In this document: positions 1 to 8,367 of the stretch, piece after piece | How positions within the stretch are numbered: the first letter of the stretch is position 1 | Layout: every line of letters starts with the position of its first letter | Assembly (NCBI GenBank): GCA_963767645.1 | Contig: CAVYEW010000003.1 | Span: 124,001 to 188,000 of the forward strand | Length of the DNA: 64,000 nt | Reading direction: 5' to 3' | Source of the DNA: DATFDN01 sp963767645 | GTDB taxonomy: Bacteria; Pseudomonadota; Alphaproteobacteria; Acetobacterales; Acetobacteraceae | Translations under genes and position numbers: made by a program | Notes under the pieces: model-generated | Told to the model about the DNA's origin: nothing | Seen by the model: the letters and a program-made list of their open reading frames with translations, nothing else | Database searches by the model: none

Positions 1-615
1 CATCAGGACCGCCTCGGCCACGCCCAGCGCGAGAGCGGCGGCGACCAGCGGGCGGCGACCATGGAACGCCGCGCTGGCCGCAAGCGGGACCAGCAGCGCC
101 GGCACCAAGCCGAGCGGCGGCAGCACGAACATCAGCGCCGTCACCGCCGCCGCACCGATCCCGGCGCCTCCCAGATCCCAGCCGTACATCAGGCCGATGC
201 GGCGCGCGTTCAGGACGAAGCTCAGCCCGATGAACAGCCCGGCGAGGAAGAAGAACGGCAGCAGCGCCGCATAGTATCCGGCGATGTTCCAGAGCTGACC
301 CGCCCAGGTGACTTGATTCTGCAACTGCAATGGGTTGAAGGGATTGGCTACGGTGGCGCGGAAGCCCAATCCGGCCGCCAGCACCAGCGCCGGCGGCAAG
401 CACGCCAGCAGCCGCGCCCCGTGCCGCGCCGCCGCCTCCCGCGCCAGGGCCAGCGCCACGCCGCTCAGCGCGAATCCGGCCATGACGATGGAGATGACCC
501 AGTAGCCGTATTCCGACCATTCGGCGACGGCGAAGAACCGCGTGAGCGCGATCTCGTACGCCACGGCGGAGAACGAGACCAGGAATAACGACAGGACTCC
601 GCGTCTCTCCCTCAC
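1..615 (-). CDS. Membrane protein, spermidine-synthase-like (partial, 3' end outside window)
   Basis: The minus strand stays open from a GTG at 615 to the window edge (205 codons). The translation is strongly hydrophobic. It opens with a helix carrying the motif AYEIALTRFF and later has LPFFFLAGLFIGLSF and a glycine-rich helix after MYGWDLGG. This pattern resembles the N-terminal membrane part of integral-membrane spermidine synthase or methyltransferase-like proteins; the catalytic half would lie beyond base 1. The GTG overlaps the stop of the upstream hydrolase by 4 bases (GTGA), so the two are probably co-transcribed. The family call is from remembered motifs, so it is moderate; that it is a coding membrane protein is much surer. 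The + strand open frame over it is a shadow. Confidence 0.6.
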   Translation of the reverse strand, partial: MRERRGVLSLFLVSFSAVAYEIALTRFFAVAEWSEYGYWVISIVMAGFALSGVALALAREAAARHGARLLACLPPALVLAAGLGFRATVANPFNPLQLQNQVTWAGQLWNIAGYYAALLPFFFLAGLFIGLSFVLNARRIGLMYGWDLGGAGIGAAAVTALMFVLPPLGLVPALLVPLAASAAFHGRRPLVAAALALGVAEAVLM

Positions 616-1460
616 CGCCAAACCCGTTCGCGAATGAACCCCTCCACCACCGCGTCGAACTGCCCCGGCTCATCGACGAACAGCGCGTGCCCGGCATTCG
701 GAAACACCACCGTCTCCGTGTTCGGCCGCATACGCTGCAAATTCGCCGCCTGCGCGGCAAAGCGCGGACGGACGACATATAGCAGAGGCCGGTCGGTGGC
801 ATAGACCGCCTCCCGCCAATACGCGCGCGGCACCGGATAGGCCAGCAGCGCGCGGCAGGCCGGCTCCGGCGTGCGCAGGCTCGCCTCCGTCAGCCGGTCG
901 AGATAGGCGGCCGGCTGCTTCACGCGGAACATGGCACGGACGAAGCGGGCCATGAAGCGCGCGTGCGAAGCCGGCGGCGGGGCGCGCGGCCCGGGGGGAG
1001 GCGCCGGCTCCTCGCCGACCGAGTTGTCCACCAGCACCAGCCCGGCAATCGCGGCGTCGCCGTGCAGATGCAGGTACGCAAGCGAATCGAGCACGCCGAG
1101 CGACCAGCCCACCAGCAGCACCGGCGCGCGCAGCCGCGCGATCAGCTCCGCGATGTCCTGCCCGCGCCGCTCGGGCGTGTAGCCGCGCGGCGGCGCATCC
1201 GACTGTCCCTGCCCGCGCGGGTCGAAGGCGATGACGTGGTAGGCGCGCGAGAAGGCCGCAATCTGCGGCCCCCAGATCCAGGCCGGCATGGTCCAGCCTG
1301 GCACCAGCACGATCGTCCGCGCCGACGCCGGCCCGGCCTCCAGATAGTGCAGCCGCACGCCGTCGCTGGTGACGAAGAAGCCGTCGCGGGCGGCGGCGGG
1401 AACGGCAAGAACGCAGACGGCGAAACAGAAAATCGACAGCAACCGACAGAGTGCCCACAT
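612..1460 (-). CDS. Alpha/beta hydrolase, exported or membrane-anchored
   Basis: A 282-residue alpha/beta-hydrolase. Residues 1 to about 24 form a hydrophobic signal segment ending in PAAA. The fold signals follow: oxyanion-region VPGWTMPAW near 53, FDPRGQGQSD near 79, nucleophile elbow GWSLG at 118-122 (Ser120) and a C-terminal NAGHALFVDEP supplying the catalytic His. Substrate is unknown; esterase or lactonase-type chemistry is plausible. The frame is open far upstream to 2147, but that part is antisense to the enoyl-CoA hydratase gene, so the ATG at 1460 just before the signal peptide was chosen. It overlaps the downstream membrane-protein gene by 4 bases and is divergent from the gene at 1581. 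Confidence 0.85.
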   Translation of the reverse strand: MWALCRLLSIFCFAVCVLAVPAAARDGFFVTSDGVRLHYLEAGPASARTIVLVPGWTMPAWIWGPQIAAFSRAYHVIAFDPRGQGQSDAPPRGYTPERRGQDIAELIARLRAPVLLVGWSLGVLDSLAYLHLHGDAAIAGLVLVDNSVGEEPAPPPGPRAPPPASHARFMARFVRAMFRVKQPAAYLDRLTEASLRTPEPACRALLAYPVPRAYWREAVYATDRPLLYVVRPRFAAQAANLQRMRPNTETVVFPNAGHALFVDEPGQFDAVVEGFIRERVWR

Positions 1461-1580
1461 GGCGCGAGGAGACCCGGTGCGTGCCGGCGCTGTCAACGAT
1501 TCGATTCCGTTTCGCGCTTCCCCGGCCCGTGACGGGAGCCCTCCGACCTGCTTGACTTGCCGCGAGCAGGGGAGGCGAGC

Positions 1581-2375
1581 ATGACCGACGGCTTCGAGAC
1601 GCTGCGCATCGAGCAGGCCCAACCGCACACCGTGCTGGTCACGCTGAACCGCCCCGATGCGGCCAATGCGATGAACACGCAGATGGGGCTCGACCTGCTC
1701 GCCGCGTTCGACGGCTTCAACGCCGCGCCCGGCAGACAGCGCTGCATCGTCGTCACCGGCGCCGGGTCGCGCGCCTTCTGCGCCGGCGGCGACCTGAAGG
1801 AACGCAACGGCATGACCGACGCGCAGTGGCAGGACCAGCACCTGATCTTCGAGCGGGCGATCCGCGCCATCATCGACTGCCCGGTGCCGGTGATCGCCGC
1901 CGTCAACGGCGCCGCCTATGCCGGGGGGCTGGAGATCGCGCTCTGCTGCGACTTCATCTACGCCGCGGAGAATGCCCGGTTCGCGCTGACCGAGGTGACG
2001 CTCGGCATCATGCCCGGCGCCGGCGGGACGCAGAACCTGCCTCGCGCGGTCGGGGCGCGGCGGGCGAAGGAGATCATGCTGACCGGAAAGCCCTTCACCG
2101 TGGAGCAGGCGTACGCGTGGGGCATGGTCAACCGGGTCTGCAAGCAAGACAGCGTTCTGGCCGAGGCGCTGGAGGCCGCCGCCACGATCAGCGCCAACGC
2201 GCCCATCTCCACGCGCCAGATCAAGCAGTCCGTCAATCAGGGCCTGAACATGGACCTGCGCAGCGCCATGATGTTCGAGATCGAGGCGTATAACCGCATG
2301 GTCCCGACCGAGGACCGCCGCGAGGGCATCCGCGCCTTCAACGAGAAGCGCAAGCCGGACTTCCAGGGGCGGTAG
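1581..2375 (+). CDS. Enoyl-CoA hydratase/isomerase family protein
   Basis: A 264-residue crotonase-fold protein, likely hydrating or isomerising an enoyl-CoA in fatty-acid or aromatic catabolism. Both oxyanion-hole segments are visible (AFCAGGDLKER at 66-76 and AAYAGGLEIAL at 111-121). Both glutamates used by true hydratases are present: Glu118 in GGLE and Glu138 ahead of LGIMPGAGGTQ. The C-terminus REGIRAFNEKRKPDF is typical of the family. The ATG at 1581 follows a GGGGAGGCGAGC ribosome-binding site; an earlier in-frame start at 1557 lacks one. A second, only distantly similar paralogue lies at 24814. The exact substrate cannot be read from the sequence. Confidence 0.9.
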   Translation: MTDGFETLRIEQAQPHTVLVTLNRPDAANAMNTQMGLDLLAAFDGFNAAPGRQRCIVVTGAGSRAFCAGGDLKERNGMTDAQWQDQHLIFERAIRAIIDCPVPVIAAVNGAAYAGGLEIALCCDFIYAAENARFALTEVTLGIMPGAGGTQNLPRAVGARRAKEIMLTGKPFTVEQAYAWGMVNRVCKQDSVLAEALEAAATISANAPISTRQIKQSVNQGLNMDLRSAMMFEIEAYNRMVPTEDRREGIRAFNEKRKPDFQGR

Positions 2376-2411
2376 GCGCCTTACCGTAACTCCCGAGAGC
2401 CGCCCTCAGCA

Positions 2412-3650
2412 TCATCCTTGCACGATCGGACAGCCGCCCTGGTCCATCGGCCGGAACGCCTGGTCGGCCGGGGTGGTGTGCAGCAGCGTATAGTAGTCCC
2501 ACGGATAGCGGCTCTCGGCCGGCGATTTCACCTGGAACAGAAAGAACGGGTTCAGCTTGCGCCCGTCCTGCCGGATCACGCCCTTGCCGAACAGCGGATC
2601 GTCGGCCGGCGCGGCCTTCATCGCCTCGACCACCGCGCGCCCATCCGCCTTGCGCTCCACGCCGATCGAGGCCAGCGTCTTGAGGTAGTGCGTCACGGCG
2701 GAGTAGTCGCCGGCCTGGAGCATGGTCGGCATGAAGCCGTTCATGCGCGGCGCGAACCGCTTCGAGAAGGCGCGTGTGCCGTCGTTCATGTCCCAGTAGA
2801 ACGAGGCGCTCAGCACCAGTCCTTGCGCGATCGGCAGCCCGATCCCGTGCAGGTCGGCGATCGTCATCAGCAGCGCCGCCATCCGCATGCCCCGGCCGCG
2901 CAGCCCGAACTCGGCGCCTTGCTTGATGCAGTCGGTGGTGTTGGTGCCGCTGTTGGCAAGCCCCAGCACCTTCGCCCCGCTTGCCTGCGCCTGCAGCAAG
3001 TATGAGGAGAAGTCCGTGGTCTCGGGGAATGGCGTGTACACGGTGCCCAGCACCTTGCCGCCGGCGCCGGTGACGAAGGCCGACGTATCGCGCGCCAACG
3101 CCCGGCCGAACGTATAGTCGGCGGCGATGAAGAACCACGTGTCGCCGCCCGAGGCGACCAGCGCGCCGCCGGTGCTGTGGCCCAGCGCCCAGGTGTCGTA
3201 GGTCCAATGCACATGATTGGGGCTGCACGCCTTGCCGGTGAGGTCGGAACTGGCCGGGGCGGTGAACAGGGCAACCTGGTTCTTCTCGCGCACCAGGCTC
3301 GCGATCGCCAGCGCGGCGGCGGAGTTGTTGACGTTCGAGATCACGTCCACGCCCTGCTGGTCGATCCAGCCCCGCGCGATGCCCGTGGCGATGTCGGGCT
3401 TGCTTTGGTAGTCGGCGGCGAGGATCTCCACCCGGATGTCCGGATGCGCTGCCATGAAGTCCTCGGCGGCCATGTGCGTGCTTGTCACCGACCCCTTGCC
3501 GGTGCCGGCGGAGTTCGGGCCGTTCAGGTCGGTCAGCACACCGATCCGCACTGTCGGCGCTTCTGCGCGGGCGCGGCCGGGCGCGACGGCCAGGCCGGCG
3601 CCGCCGAGCGCGGCTCCCAGCGCCGCACGGCGGGTGATCACGGTGGTCAT
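2412..3650 (-). CDS. ABC transporter substrate-binding protein, branched-chain amino-acid type
   Basis: A 412-residue periplasmic binding protein of the Leu/Ile/Val (Peripla_BP_6) type. The N-terminus MTTVITRRAALGAALGGAG carries a twin-arginine-like signal, ending near ARA. The mature part begins PTVRIGVLTDLNGPNS, the usual opening of this family, and keeps VEILAADYQSKPDIA and the later receptor-family blocks. Similar proteins bind amino acids, amides or aromatic acids; the ligand here cannot be told. No permease or ATPase lies beside it; the only liv-type set in the window is at 25.7-28.8 kb and that set lacks its own binding protein. It is divergent from lutB, which suggests a possible link to organic-acid use, but this is inference. 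Confidence 0.88.
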   Translation of the reverse strand: MTTVITRRAALGAALGGAGLAVAPGRARAEAPTVRIGVLTDLNGPNSAGTGKGSVTSTHMAAEDFMAAHPDIRVEILAADYQSKPDIATGIARGWIDQQGVDVISNVNNSAAALAIASLVREKNQVALFTAPASSDLTGKACSPNHVHWTYDTWALGHSTGGALVASGGDTWFFIAADYTFGRALARDTSAFVTGAGGKVLGTVYTPFPETTDFSSYLLQAQASGAKVLGLANSGTNTTDCIKQGAEFGLRGRGMRMAALLMTIADLHGIGLPIAQGLVLSASFYWDMNDGTRAFSKRFAPRMNGFMPTMLQAGDYSAVTHYLKTLASIGVERKADGRAVVEAMKAAPADDPLFGKGVIRQDGRKLNPFFLFQVKSPAESRYPWDYYTLLHTTPADQAFRPMDQGGCPIVQG

Positions 3651-3715
3651 GCCGGCGTTCCTTCCATGATCGCGGCAGTCTAGGCCAGGCCGCCGACGCC
3701 GCGTAGAGTGCCGCC

Positions 3716-5149
3716 ATGCACGTCGCCACCAGCCCCGCCTTCAAGGAGAATGCCCGCCGCGCCATCGCCGATCCCGGCTTGCAAAAGGCCCTAGCGCGCA
3801 GCGGCCCGGAATTCGTTGCCCGCCGCGCCCGCGCCGTCGCCGCGCTGCCGGAGTTCGAGCGGCTGCGCGACATCGGGCGCGACATCAAGAACCACACTCT
3901 CGCCCATCTCGACTTCTATCTGGAGGAGTACGAGGCCAAGGTCCGCGCCAGCGGCGGGACCGTGCATTGGTGCGCCACCGCCGAGGAGGCGTGCGCCGCC
4001 GTGCTCGACATCTGCCAGGCGGCCGAGGCGCGGACCGTCACCAAGGGCAAGTCGATGATCAGCGAGGAGGTGGGCCTCAACGACTATTTGGAGAAGCACG
4101 GTATCCAGCCCTTCGAGACCGACCTTGGCGAATACATCCTCCAGCTTCGCCGCGAGATCCCGAGCCACATCATCGCGCCCGCTTTCCATCTCAACCGCGA
4201 GGATTGGGAGGCGCAGTTCCGCGCCTCCCACACCGAGCTGCCCGCCGGGCGCGTGTTCAACGAGCGCCGCGACATCCTGACCGAGGCGCGCGCGCGGCTT
4301 CGCGAGCGGTTCCTGGCGGCCGATGTCGGCATCACCGGGGCGAATTTCCTGATCGCCGAATCCGGCAGCAGCGTGATCGTCACCAACGAGGGCAACGGCG
4401 ACCTCACCCAGACCCTGCCGCGCGTGCATATCGTGCTCGCCAGCATCGAGAAGGTGGTGCCGACGATCGAGGATTGCGTGAGCCTTCTGCGCCTGCTCGC
4501 CCGCTCCGCAACCGGGCAGGATTTCTCGGTCTACACCACCTTTTCCACCGGGGCGCGCCGGGCGGGCGACCTCGACGGGCCGGAGGAGTATCACGTCGTC
4601 CTGGTAGACAACGGCCGCTCCGCCATGATTGGCACCGAGTTCCAGGACATGCTGCGCTGCATACGCTGCGCCGCCTGCATGAACCATTGTCCGGTGTATG
4701 GCGCGGTGGGCGGGCACGCCTATGGCTGGGTCTATCCCGGCCCGATGGGCAGTGTGCTGACGCCGGCGCTGATCGGCGTCGACCAGGCGGGGCTGCTGCC
4801 CAACGCCTCCACCTTCTGCGGCAAGTGCGAGAGCGTCTGCCCGGTGAAGATTCCCCTGCCCGGCCTGATGCGCCACTGGCGGGAGCGGGAGTTCGAGCGC
4901 CACCTCACGCCGCGCGCGCAGCGGCGCAACCTCGCCGCGTGGGCCTGGATGGCACGCCGGCCGGCGCTGTATCGGGCGATGACACGCGCCGCAGCCGCCG
5001 GGCTCGGCCTGCTCGGCAAGCGGCGCGGGCGGCTGGGGCGCGTGCCGATGGCGGGCGGGTGGACGGAAGGGCGCGACCTGCCGGCGCCCGAGGGCGACAC
5101 GTTCTTCGCCCGCTACACCCGCGCGCAGCGCCAGGCGCGGCGGGAATGA
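3716..5149 (+). CDS. lutB: LutB-type iron-sulfur lactate utilization protein
   Basis: A 477-residue protein matching LutB/YkgF: a long N-terminal NAD/FAD-independent domain, then a ferredoxin-like region with two 4Fe-4S motifs, CIRCAACMNHCPVY near residue 315 and CGKCESVCPVKIP near 368. In lactate-oxidising bacteria LutA, LutB and LutC together oxidise L-lactate to pyruvate. The gene overlaps lutC by 4 bases (ATGA), a clear operon. No lutA is present on either side: upstream is a divergent binding-protein gene. The partner may be elsewhere in the genome or replaced. Start ATG 3716 gives the normal family length. Confidence in the family is high; in lactate as substrate, moderate. Confidence 0.9.
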   Translation: MHVATSPAFKENARRAIADPGLQKALARSGPEFVARRARAVAALPEFERLRDIGRDIKNHTLAHLDFYLEEYEAKVRASGGTVHWCATAEEACAAVLDICQAAEARTVTKGKSMISEEVGLNDYLEKHGIQPFETDLGEYILQLRREIPSHIIAPAFHLNREDWEAQFRASHTELPAGRVFNERRDILTEARARLRERFLAADVGITGANFLIAESGSSVIVTNEGNGDLTQTLPRVHIVLASIEKVVPTIEDCVSLLRLLARSATGQDFSVYTTFSTGARRAGDLDGPEEYHVVLVDNGRSAMIGTEFQDMLRCIRCAACMNHCPVYGAVGGHAYGWVYPGPMGSVLTPALIGVDQAGLLPNASTFCGKCESVCPVKIPLPGLMRHWREREFERHLTPRAQRRNLAAWAWMARRPALYRAMTRAAAAGLGLLGKRRGRLGRVPMAGGWTEGRDLPAPEGDTFFARYTRAQRQARRE

Positions 5150-5832
5150 GCAGCCGCGCCGCGATCCTGACCGCGATTCGTCGCGGCCTGCGTCGGGGCG
5201 AACTGTCGCCCGACATGCAGCAGGCGCTGCGGGCACGGATGCGGGCGCATCCGCGCCACCTGATCCCTGCCCGCTCCCGCCTGCCGCGCGCCGAGCAGGT
5301 CGCGCTGTTCGCCGCCAACCTGGAGCGCGAGTACGGCACGCTGGTGCGCGTGCCGGATATCGCCGCGGTCCCGGACGCCATCGGCGCCTATCTGGCCGCG
5401 CAGAACCTGCCGAGCGCGCTGGTCATGGCCCCGCATCCGGAGCTGCGGGCGATAGACTGGTCGAGCCGGCCCATGCTGGCGCGGCGCGAAGGGCGCGCGG
5501 AGGCGACCGACACCGTCAGCCTCTCGCACGGCTTCGCCGGCATCGCCGAGACCGGCACCTTGATGCTGCCCTCCGGCCTGGACCGCCCGAACACGCTCAA
5601 CCTGCTGGCCGAGACCGAGATCGTGCTGCTGCGGTCGAGCCGTATCGTCGGCGCCTATGAGGAGGCATGGGACATGCTGCGGGCGGAGACCGGGGGCGGG
5701 ATGCCGCGCACCGTCATGCTGGTGACTGGCCCCTCGCGCTCCGCCGACATCGAGCAGGCGCTGGAGTTGGGCGCGCACGGGCCGCGCCGGCTGCATGTCG
5801 TCCTGGTGGACGACGAGCCGGGCGGGGCGTAG
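5146..5832 (+). CDS. lutC: LutC-type lactate utilization protein
   Basis: A 228-residue LUD-domain protein (LutC/YkgG). The family hallmark is the C-terminal region with GFAGIAETGTLML, then RPNTLNLLAETEIVLL and a late TGPSRSADIEQALELGAHGP segment that is characteristic of LutC. The ATG at 5146 overlaps the TGA of lutB (ATGA), so translation is probably coupled. It is the last gene of the lutBC pair; the Uma2 gene starts 11 bases after its stop on the same strand and may be read through, although it looks functionally unrelated. LutC has no assigned catalytic residues, so only the family is claimed. Confidence 0.9.
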   Translation: MSSRAAILTAIRRGLRRGELSPDMQQALRARMRAHPRHLIPARSRLPRAEQVALFAANLEREYGTLVRVPDIAAVPDAIGAYLAAQNLPSALVMAPHPELRAIDWSSRPMLARREGRAEATDTVSLSHGFAGIAETGTLMLPSGLDRPNTLNLLAETEIVLLRSSRIVGAYEEAWDMLRAETGGGMPRTVMLVTGPSRSADIEQALELGAHGPRRLHVVLVDDEPGGA

Positions 5833-5843
5833 ACAATCACGTC

Positions 5844-6413
5844 ATGAACGCGTCCCTCCGCAAGCCGATGACGCTCCACGAGTTCCTGGCCTGGGAGCGG
5901 CGTCAGGACCTGCGCTACGAGTTCGACGGGTTCGCCCCGATCGCGACGACGGGCGGGACCTTCGAGCATGCAATCATTCAGGCGAATCTCATCGGCGCAC
6001 TCGGGAGCCGCTTGCGGGGAAAGCCGTGTCGGGTTCTTGGAAGTGAGCTCAAGATCGCCGTCGCCGGCAGCGTCCGCTATCCTGATGTCTTCGTGATATG
6101 CTCACCAGTGCCCCGGGGCACGCAGATGATCGACGACCCGGTGGTGGTGTTCGAAATCCTCAGCCACTCGACCGCGGTGACTGACCGTGTGGTGAAGAAC
6201 CGCGAGTATCGGGACACCAAATCGGTCCGCCGGTATGTGATGCTGGAACAGTTCCGCCCGGCGGCAACTGCCTTTGAGCGTGCGGGCGATGACTGGATTG
6301 GGCATGTCCTCGAAAGCCCGGCCGTGCTGCTGATGCCGGAGATCGGGATCGAGCTTCCGCTTCCCGAGATTTATGAAGGCGTGCAGTTCCCCGAGACGCT
6401 TGAAGACGACTGA
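5844..6413 (+). CDS. Uma2-family (DUF820) putative restriction-endonuclease-like protein
   Basis: A 189-residue Uma2/DUF820 protein of the PD-(D/E)XK fold. Visible family marks are the opening MTLHEFLAWE, the RYEFDG motif near residue 31, a central VRYPDVFVI (the Asp of the nuclease core) and VVVFEILSHST, where the conserved Glu lies. Members occur in many copies in cyanobacteria and in smaller numbers in alphaproteobacteria; their biological role is unsettled, and mobile or defence roles have been suggested. The ATG lies 11 bases after lutC. The stop codon touches the left end of a palindromic repeat element. A second Uma2 gene is at 46064-46636. Confidence 0.85.
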   Translation: MNASLRKPMTLHEFLAWERRQDLRYEFDGFAPIATTGGTFEHAIIQANLIGALGSRLRGKPCRVLGSELKIAVAGSVRYPDVFVICSPVPRGTQMIDDPVVVFEILSHSTAVTDRVVKNREYRDTKSVRRYVMLEQFRPAATAFERAGDDWIGHVLESPAVLLMPEIGIELPLPEIYEGVQFPETLEDD

Positions 6414-6572
6414 TACTGGCCCGCCTTGAAGCTGACCTGTTCCTTCCCGCCGTCATGCTCGCGCTTGTCGCGAGTATCCACGCCTCTGCGGCGGCACTTG
6501 AAGGCGTGGATGCCCGGCCTGCGCCGGGCATGACGGGGTGGGCGACAGGTCACTTTCAACGCGGCCTGGTAT
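6413..6572. repeat. Palindromic element with 28-bp terminal inverted repeats (copy 1)
   Basis: A 160-base imperfect palindrome fills the gap between the Uma2 gene and the MFS gene. The outer arms (6413-6440 and the complement of 6545-6572) begin ATACTGG and ATACCAGG and both run to TGACCTGT. Inside is a second inverted pair: CGTCATGC at 6451 leading to GTATCCACGCC, against GGCGTGGAT at 6503 leading to GCATGACG. The same outer arms bound the element at 13375-13523, whose interior is different, so this is a family. There is no open frame inside, so it would need a transposase in trans, as a MITE would. Confidence 0.75.
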
Positions 6573-6587
6573 GAAACGCCTCCGTCG

Positions 6588-7844
6588 ATGACCGATGCGG
6601 CGGAACCGGCCGAGATGCGCGGCCAGCGTGGCTCCGTCGTCCGGTCGCTGCGGGCCATGCCGGTCTGGCCGCTCGCGGCCACGCTCGCCGTGCAGACGCT
6701 GGCGACCGCGGCGCTGTTTTCGGTGCCGACGGCGGCGCCGGAGATCGCGTATGACCTGCGCGTGCCGGGGCCGCTGGTCGGCGTGTTCGTCTCGGTCGTC
6801 TACAGCGTGGGCATCCTCTCCGCCCTGCTCTCGCCGGGGTTCATCTGGCGCTATGGCGCGGTGCGGGTCAGCCAGGCGGTGCTGCTGGGCGTGGTCGGGA
6901 TGCTGGTGATCGCGGCCTGCGGCGGCACGGCGGCGATGCTGGGGCTGGCCGCCGTCACGCTGGGGCTCGGCTATGGGGCGACGGCGACGGCCAGCACGCA
7001 TCTGCTGGTGCCGCAGACCCCGCGCGCCGTGTTCAACCTGGTCATGTCCATCCGGCAGATCGGCGTGCCCCTGGGCGGCGTGCTCGGCGCGCTGATCGTG
7101 CCGCCGATCACGCTCGCGCTTGGCTGGCGCGTTGCGCTGCTGGTGCAGTTGGGGCCGGTGCTAGCGTTGCTGGCGCTGATGGAAGTGCCCCGGCGAGGCT
7201 GGGATATCGGACGCGATGCCACGCACCCGCTGCTGAGCGGGGCGTTGCTGGAGCCGGTCCGGCTGCTGCGCCAGGACCGCCGCCTGCGCGCGCTTTCGGT
7301 CGCCAGCTTCTGCTATTCCGGCGTGCAGCTCTGCTTCATCGCCTTCATGACCGTGCAGCTGACCACGGTCGCGCGGTTCAGTCTGGTCGATGCCGGCTTC
7401 ACGTTGGCCGCCTACCAGATCGCCGGGGCGGTGAGCCGTCCGATCTGGGGCTGGGTGGCTGACCGGACGCTGTCGCCAGCCCACACCTTGGCGCTGCACG
7501 GCGCCGGCATGGCGGCCGCCTGCGCCGCCACCGGCTCGTTCGGGCCGGGCTGGCCGGCCGTGCTGATCGTGCTCACCGGTCTGCTCGCCGGTGCGACGGC
7601 CAGCGGATTTACGGGAGTCGCCTACGCCGAATACGCCCGTTTGGGCGGCAAGCGGCGCACTGAGGCCACCGGGCTCGGCACCGCGGCGATGTTTTCCGGC
7701 GTCATGCTGATCCCCTCGGCATTCGGCGTCGCCGTGACTCGGCTTGGCGGGTACACGCTTCCATACTCCGCGCTTGCCGCGGCGGCGGCGCTGTCGGCAG
7801 CTTTGCTTTGGTCGGAGCCCGACAGGGCGCGTGACGGCTTGTGA
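6588..7844 (+). CDS. Major facilitator superfamily transporter
   Basis: A 418-residue membrane protein with about twelve hydrophobic helices and a central loop around residues 200-225, the standard MFS layout. The inner-membrane export of a small molecule is likely, but no substrate motif is recognisable. Helix 4-5 sequence TPRAVFNLVMSIRQIGVPLG is like that of cyanate or organic-acid permease-type members. The ATG at 6588 follows directly after the palindromic element, so little room is left for a promoter; expression might come from the element edge or by read-through from upstream. The 3' end overlaps the start of the Smr gene. Confidence 0.85.
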   Translation: MTDAAEPAEMRGQRGSVVRSLRAMPVWPLAATLAVQTLATAALFSVPTAAPEIAYDLRVPGPLVGVFVSVVYSVGILSALLSPGFIWRYGAVRVSQAVLLGVVGMLVIAACGGTAAMLGLAAVTLGLGYGATATASTHLLVPQTPRAVFNLVMSIRQIGVPLGGVLGALIVPPITLALGWRVALLVQLGPVLALLALMEVPRRGWDIGRDATHPLLSGALLEPVRLLRQDRRLRALSVASFCYSGVQLCFIAFMTVQLTTVARFSLVDAGFTLAAYQIAGAVSRPIWGWVADRTLSPAHTLALHGAGMAAACAATGSFGPGWPAVLIVLTGLLAGATASGFTGVAYAEYARLGGKRRTEATGLGTAAMFSGVMLIPSAFGVAVTRLGGYTLPYSALAAAAALSAALLWSEPDRARDGL

Positions 7845-8367
7845 CGTGGCGAGCCGGGGCCTGACGGACGCTGACCATGCCGCCTGGGCGGCCTACGCCA
7901 GCCGTGTGACGCCGCTGGCGGGACGGGTTCGCCCCGAACCCCGCTCCGCCGCGCCGCCGGAACCCGCGGCGATTCCCGCGCTCGCCAGGGCTAACGCGAG
8001 GCTTCCGCCGCCTCGGGTGTCCGCGCGCCTCGCCGTCGGGGCGCACCCGCCGGGGCTGGACAGCGCGACCTGGCAGCGGTTCCGTGCCGGCCGCATGCCG
8101 GCCGTCCGGCGACTGGACCTGCACGGACACACCGTACAGCGCGCGTTCCAGGCACTATCGCATTTCCTGAAGGTCGCCCACGCCGAGCATGTGCGTTGCG
8201 TCGAGGTGATCACCGGCCAGGGCGGTCCAGGCGGCGGGGCGATCCGCCGCGAGCTGCCGCTTTGGCTGGACTTGCCGGAGCTGCGCCCGTTGGTGCTGGC
8301 CGTAGCCCATCCGACCCAATTCAATCAGGGTGCGGTGCGGATCCTGCTGCGGCGGGCACGCGCGTGA
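7831..8367 (+). CDS. Smr-domain protein
   Basis: About 178 residues with a C-terminal Smr (MutS2-related) domain. Its marks are RRLDLHGHTVQRAF with the conserved LDLHG, then VEVITGQGG followed by IRRELPLWL, equivalent to the usual TGKG...LR..V.WL core. Smr domains are nuclease or nucleic-acid-binding modules. The N-terminal third is a linker rich in Pro, Ala and Arg. The start is uncertain: GTG 7831 (used here, 14-base overlap with the MFS gene) or GTG 7846 two bases after the MFS stop. The 3' end overlaps by 47 bases the end of the response-regulator gene on the other strand. Confidence 0.85.
   Translation: MTACDVASRGLTDADHAAWAAYASRVTPLAGRVRPEPRSAAPPEPAAIPALARANARLPPPRVSARLAVGAHPPGLDSATWQRFRAGRMPAVRRLDLHGHTVQRAFQALSHFLKVAHAEHVRCVEVITGQGGPGGGAIRRELPLWLDLPELRPLVLAVAHPTQFNQGAVRILLRRARA

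Noticed and set aside
61..588. 175-codon plus-strand frame at the left edge
   Set aside because: Composed almost only of Arg, Gln, Pro and His; it is the antisense of a hydrophobic membrane protein.
612..2147. 511-codon open frame extending the hydrolase gene upstream
   Set aside because: Residues before the ATG at 1460 are antisense to the enoyl-CoA hydratase gene and show no family pattern; a signal peptide starts at 1460.
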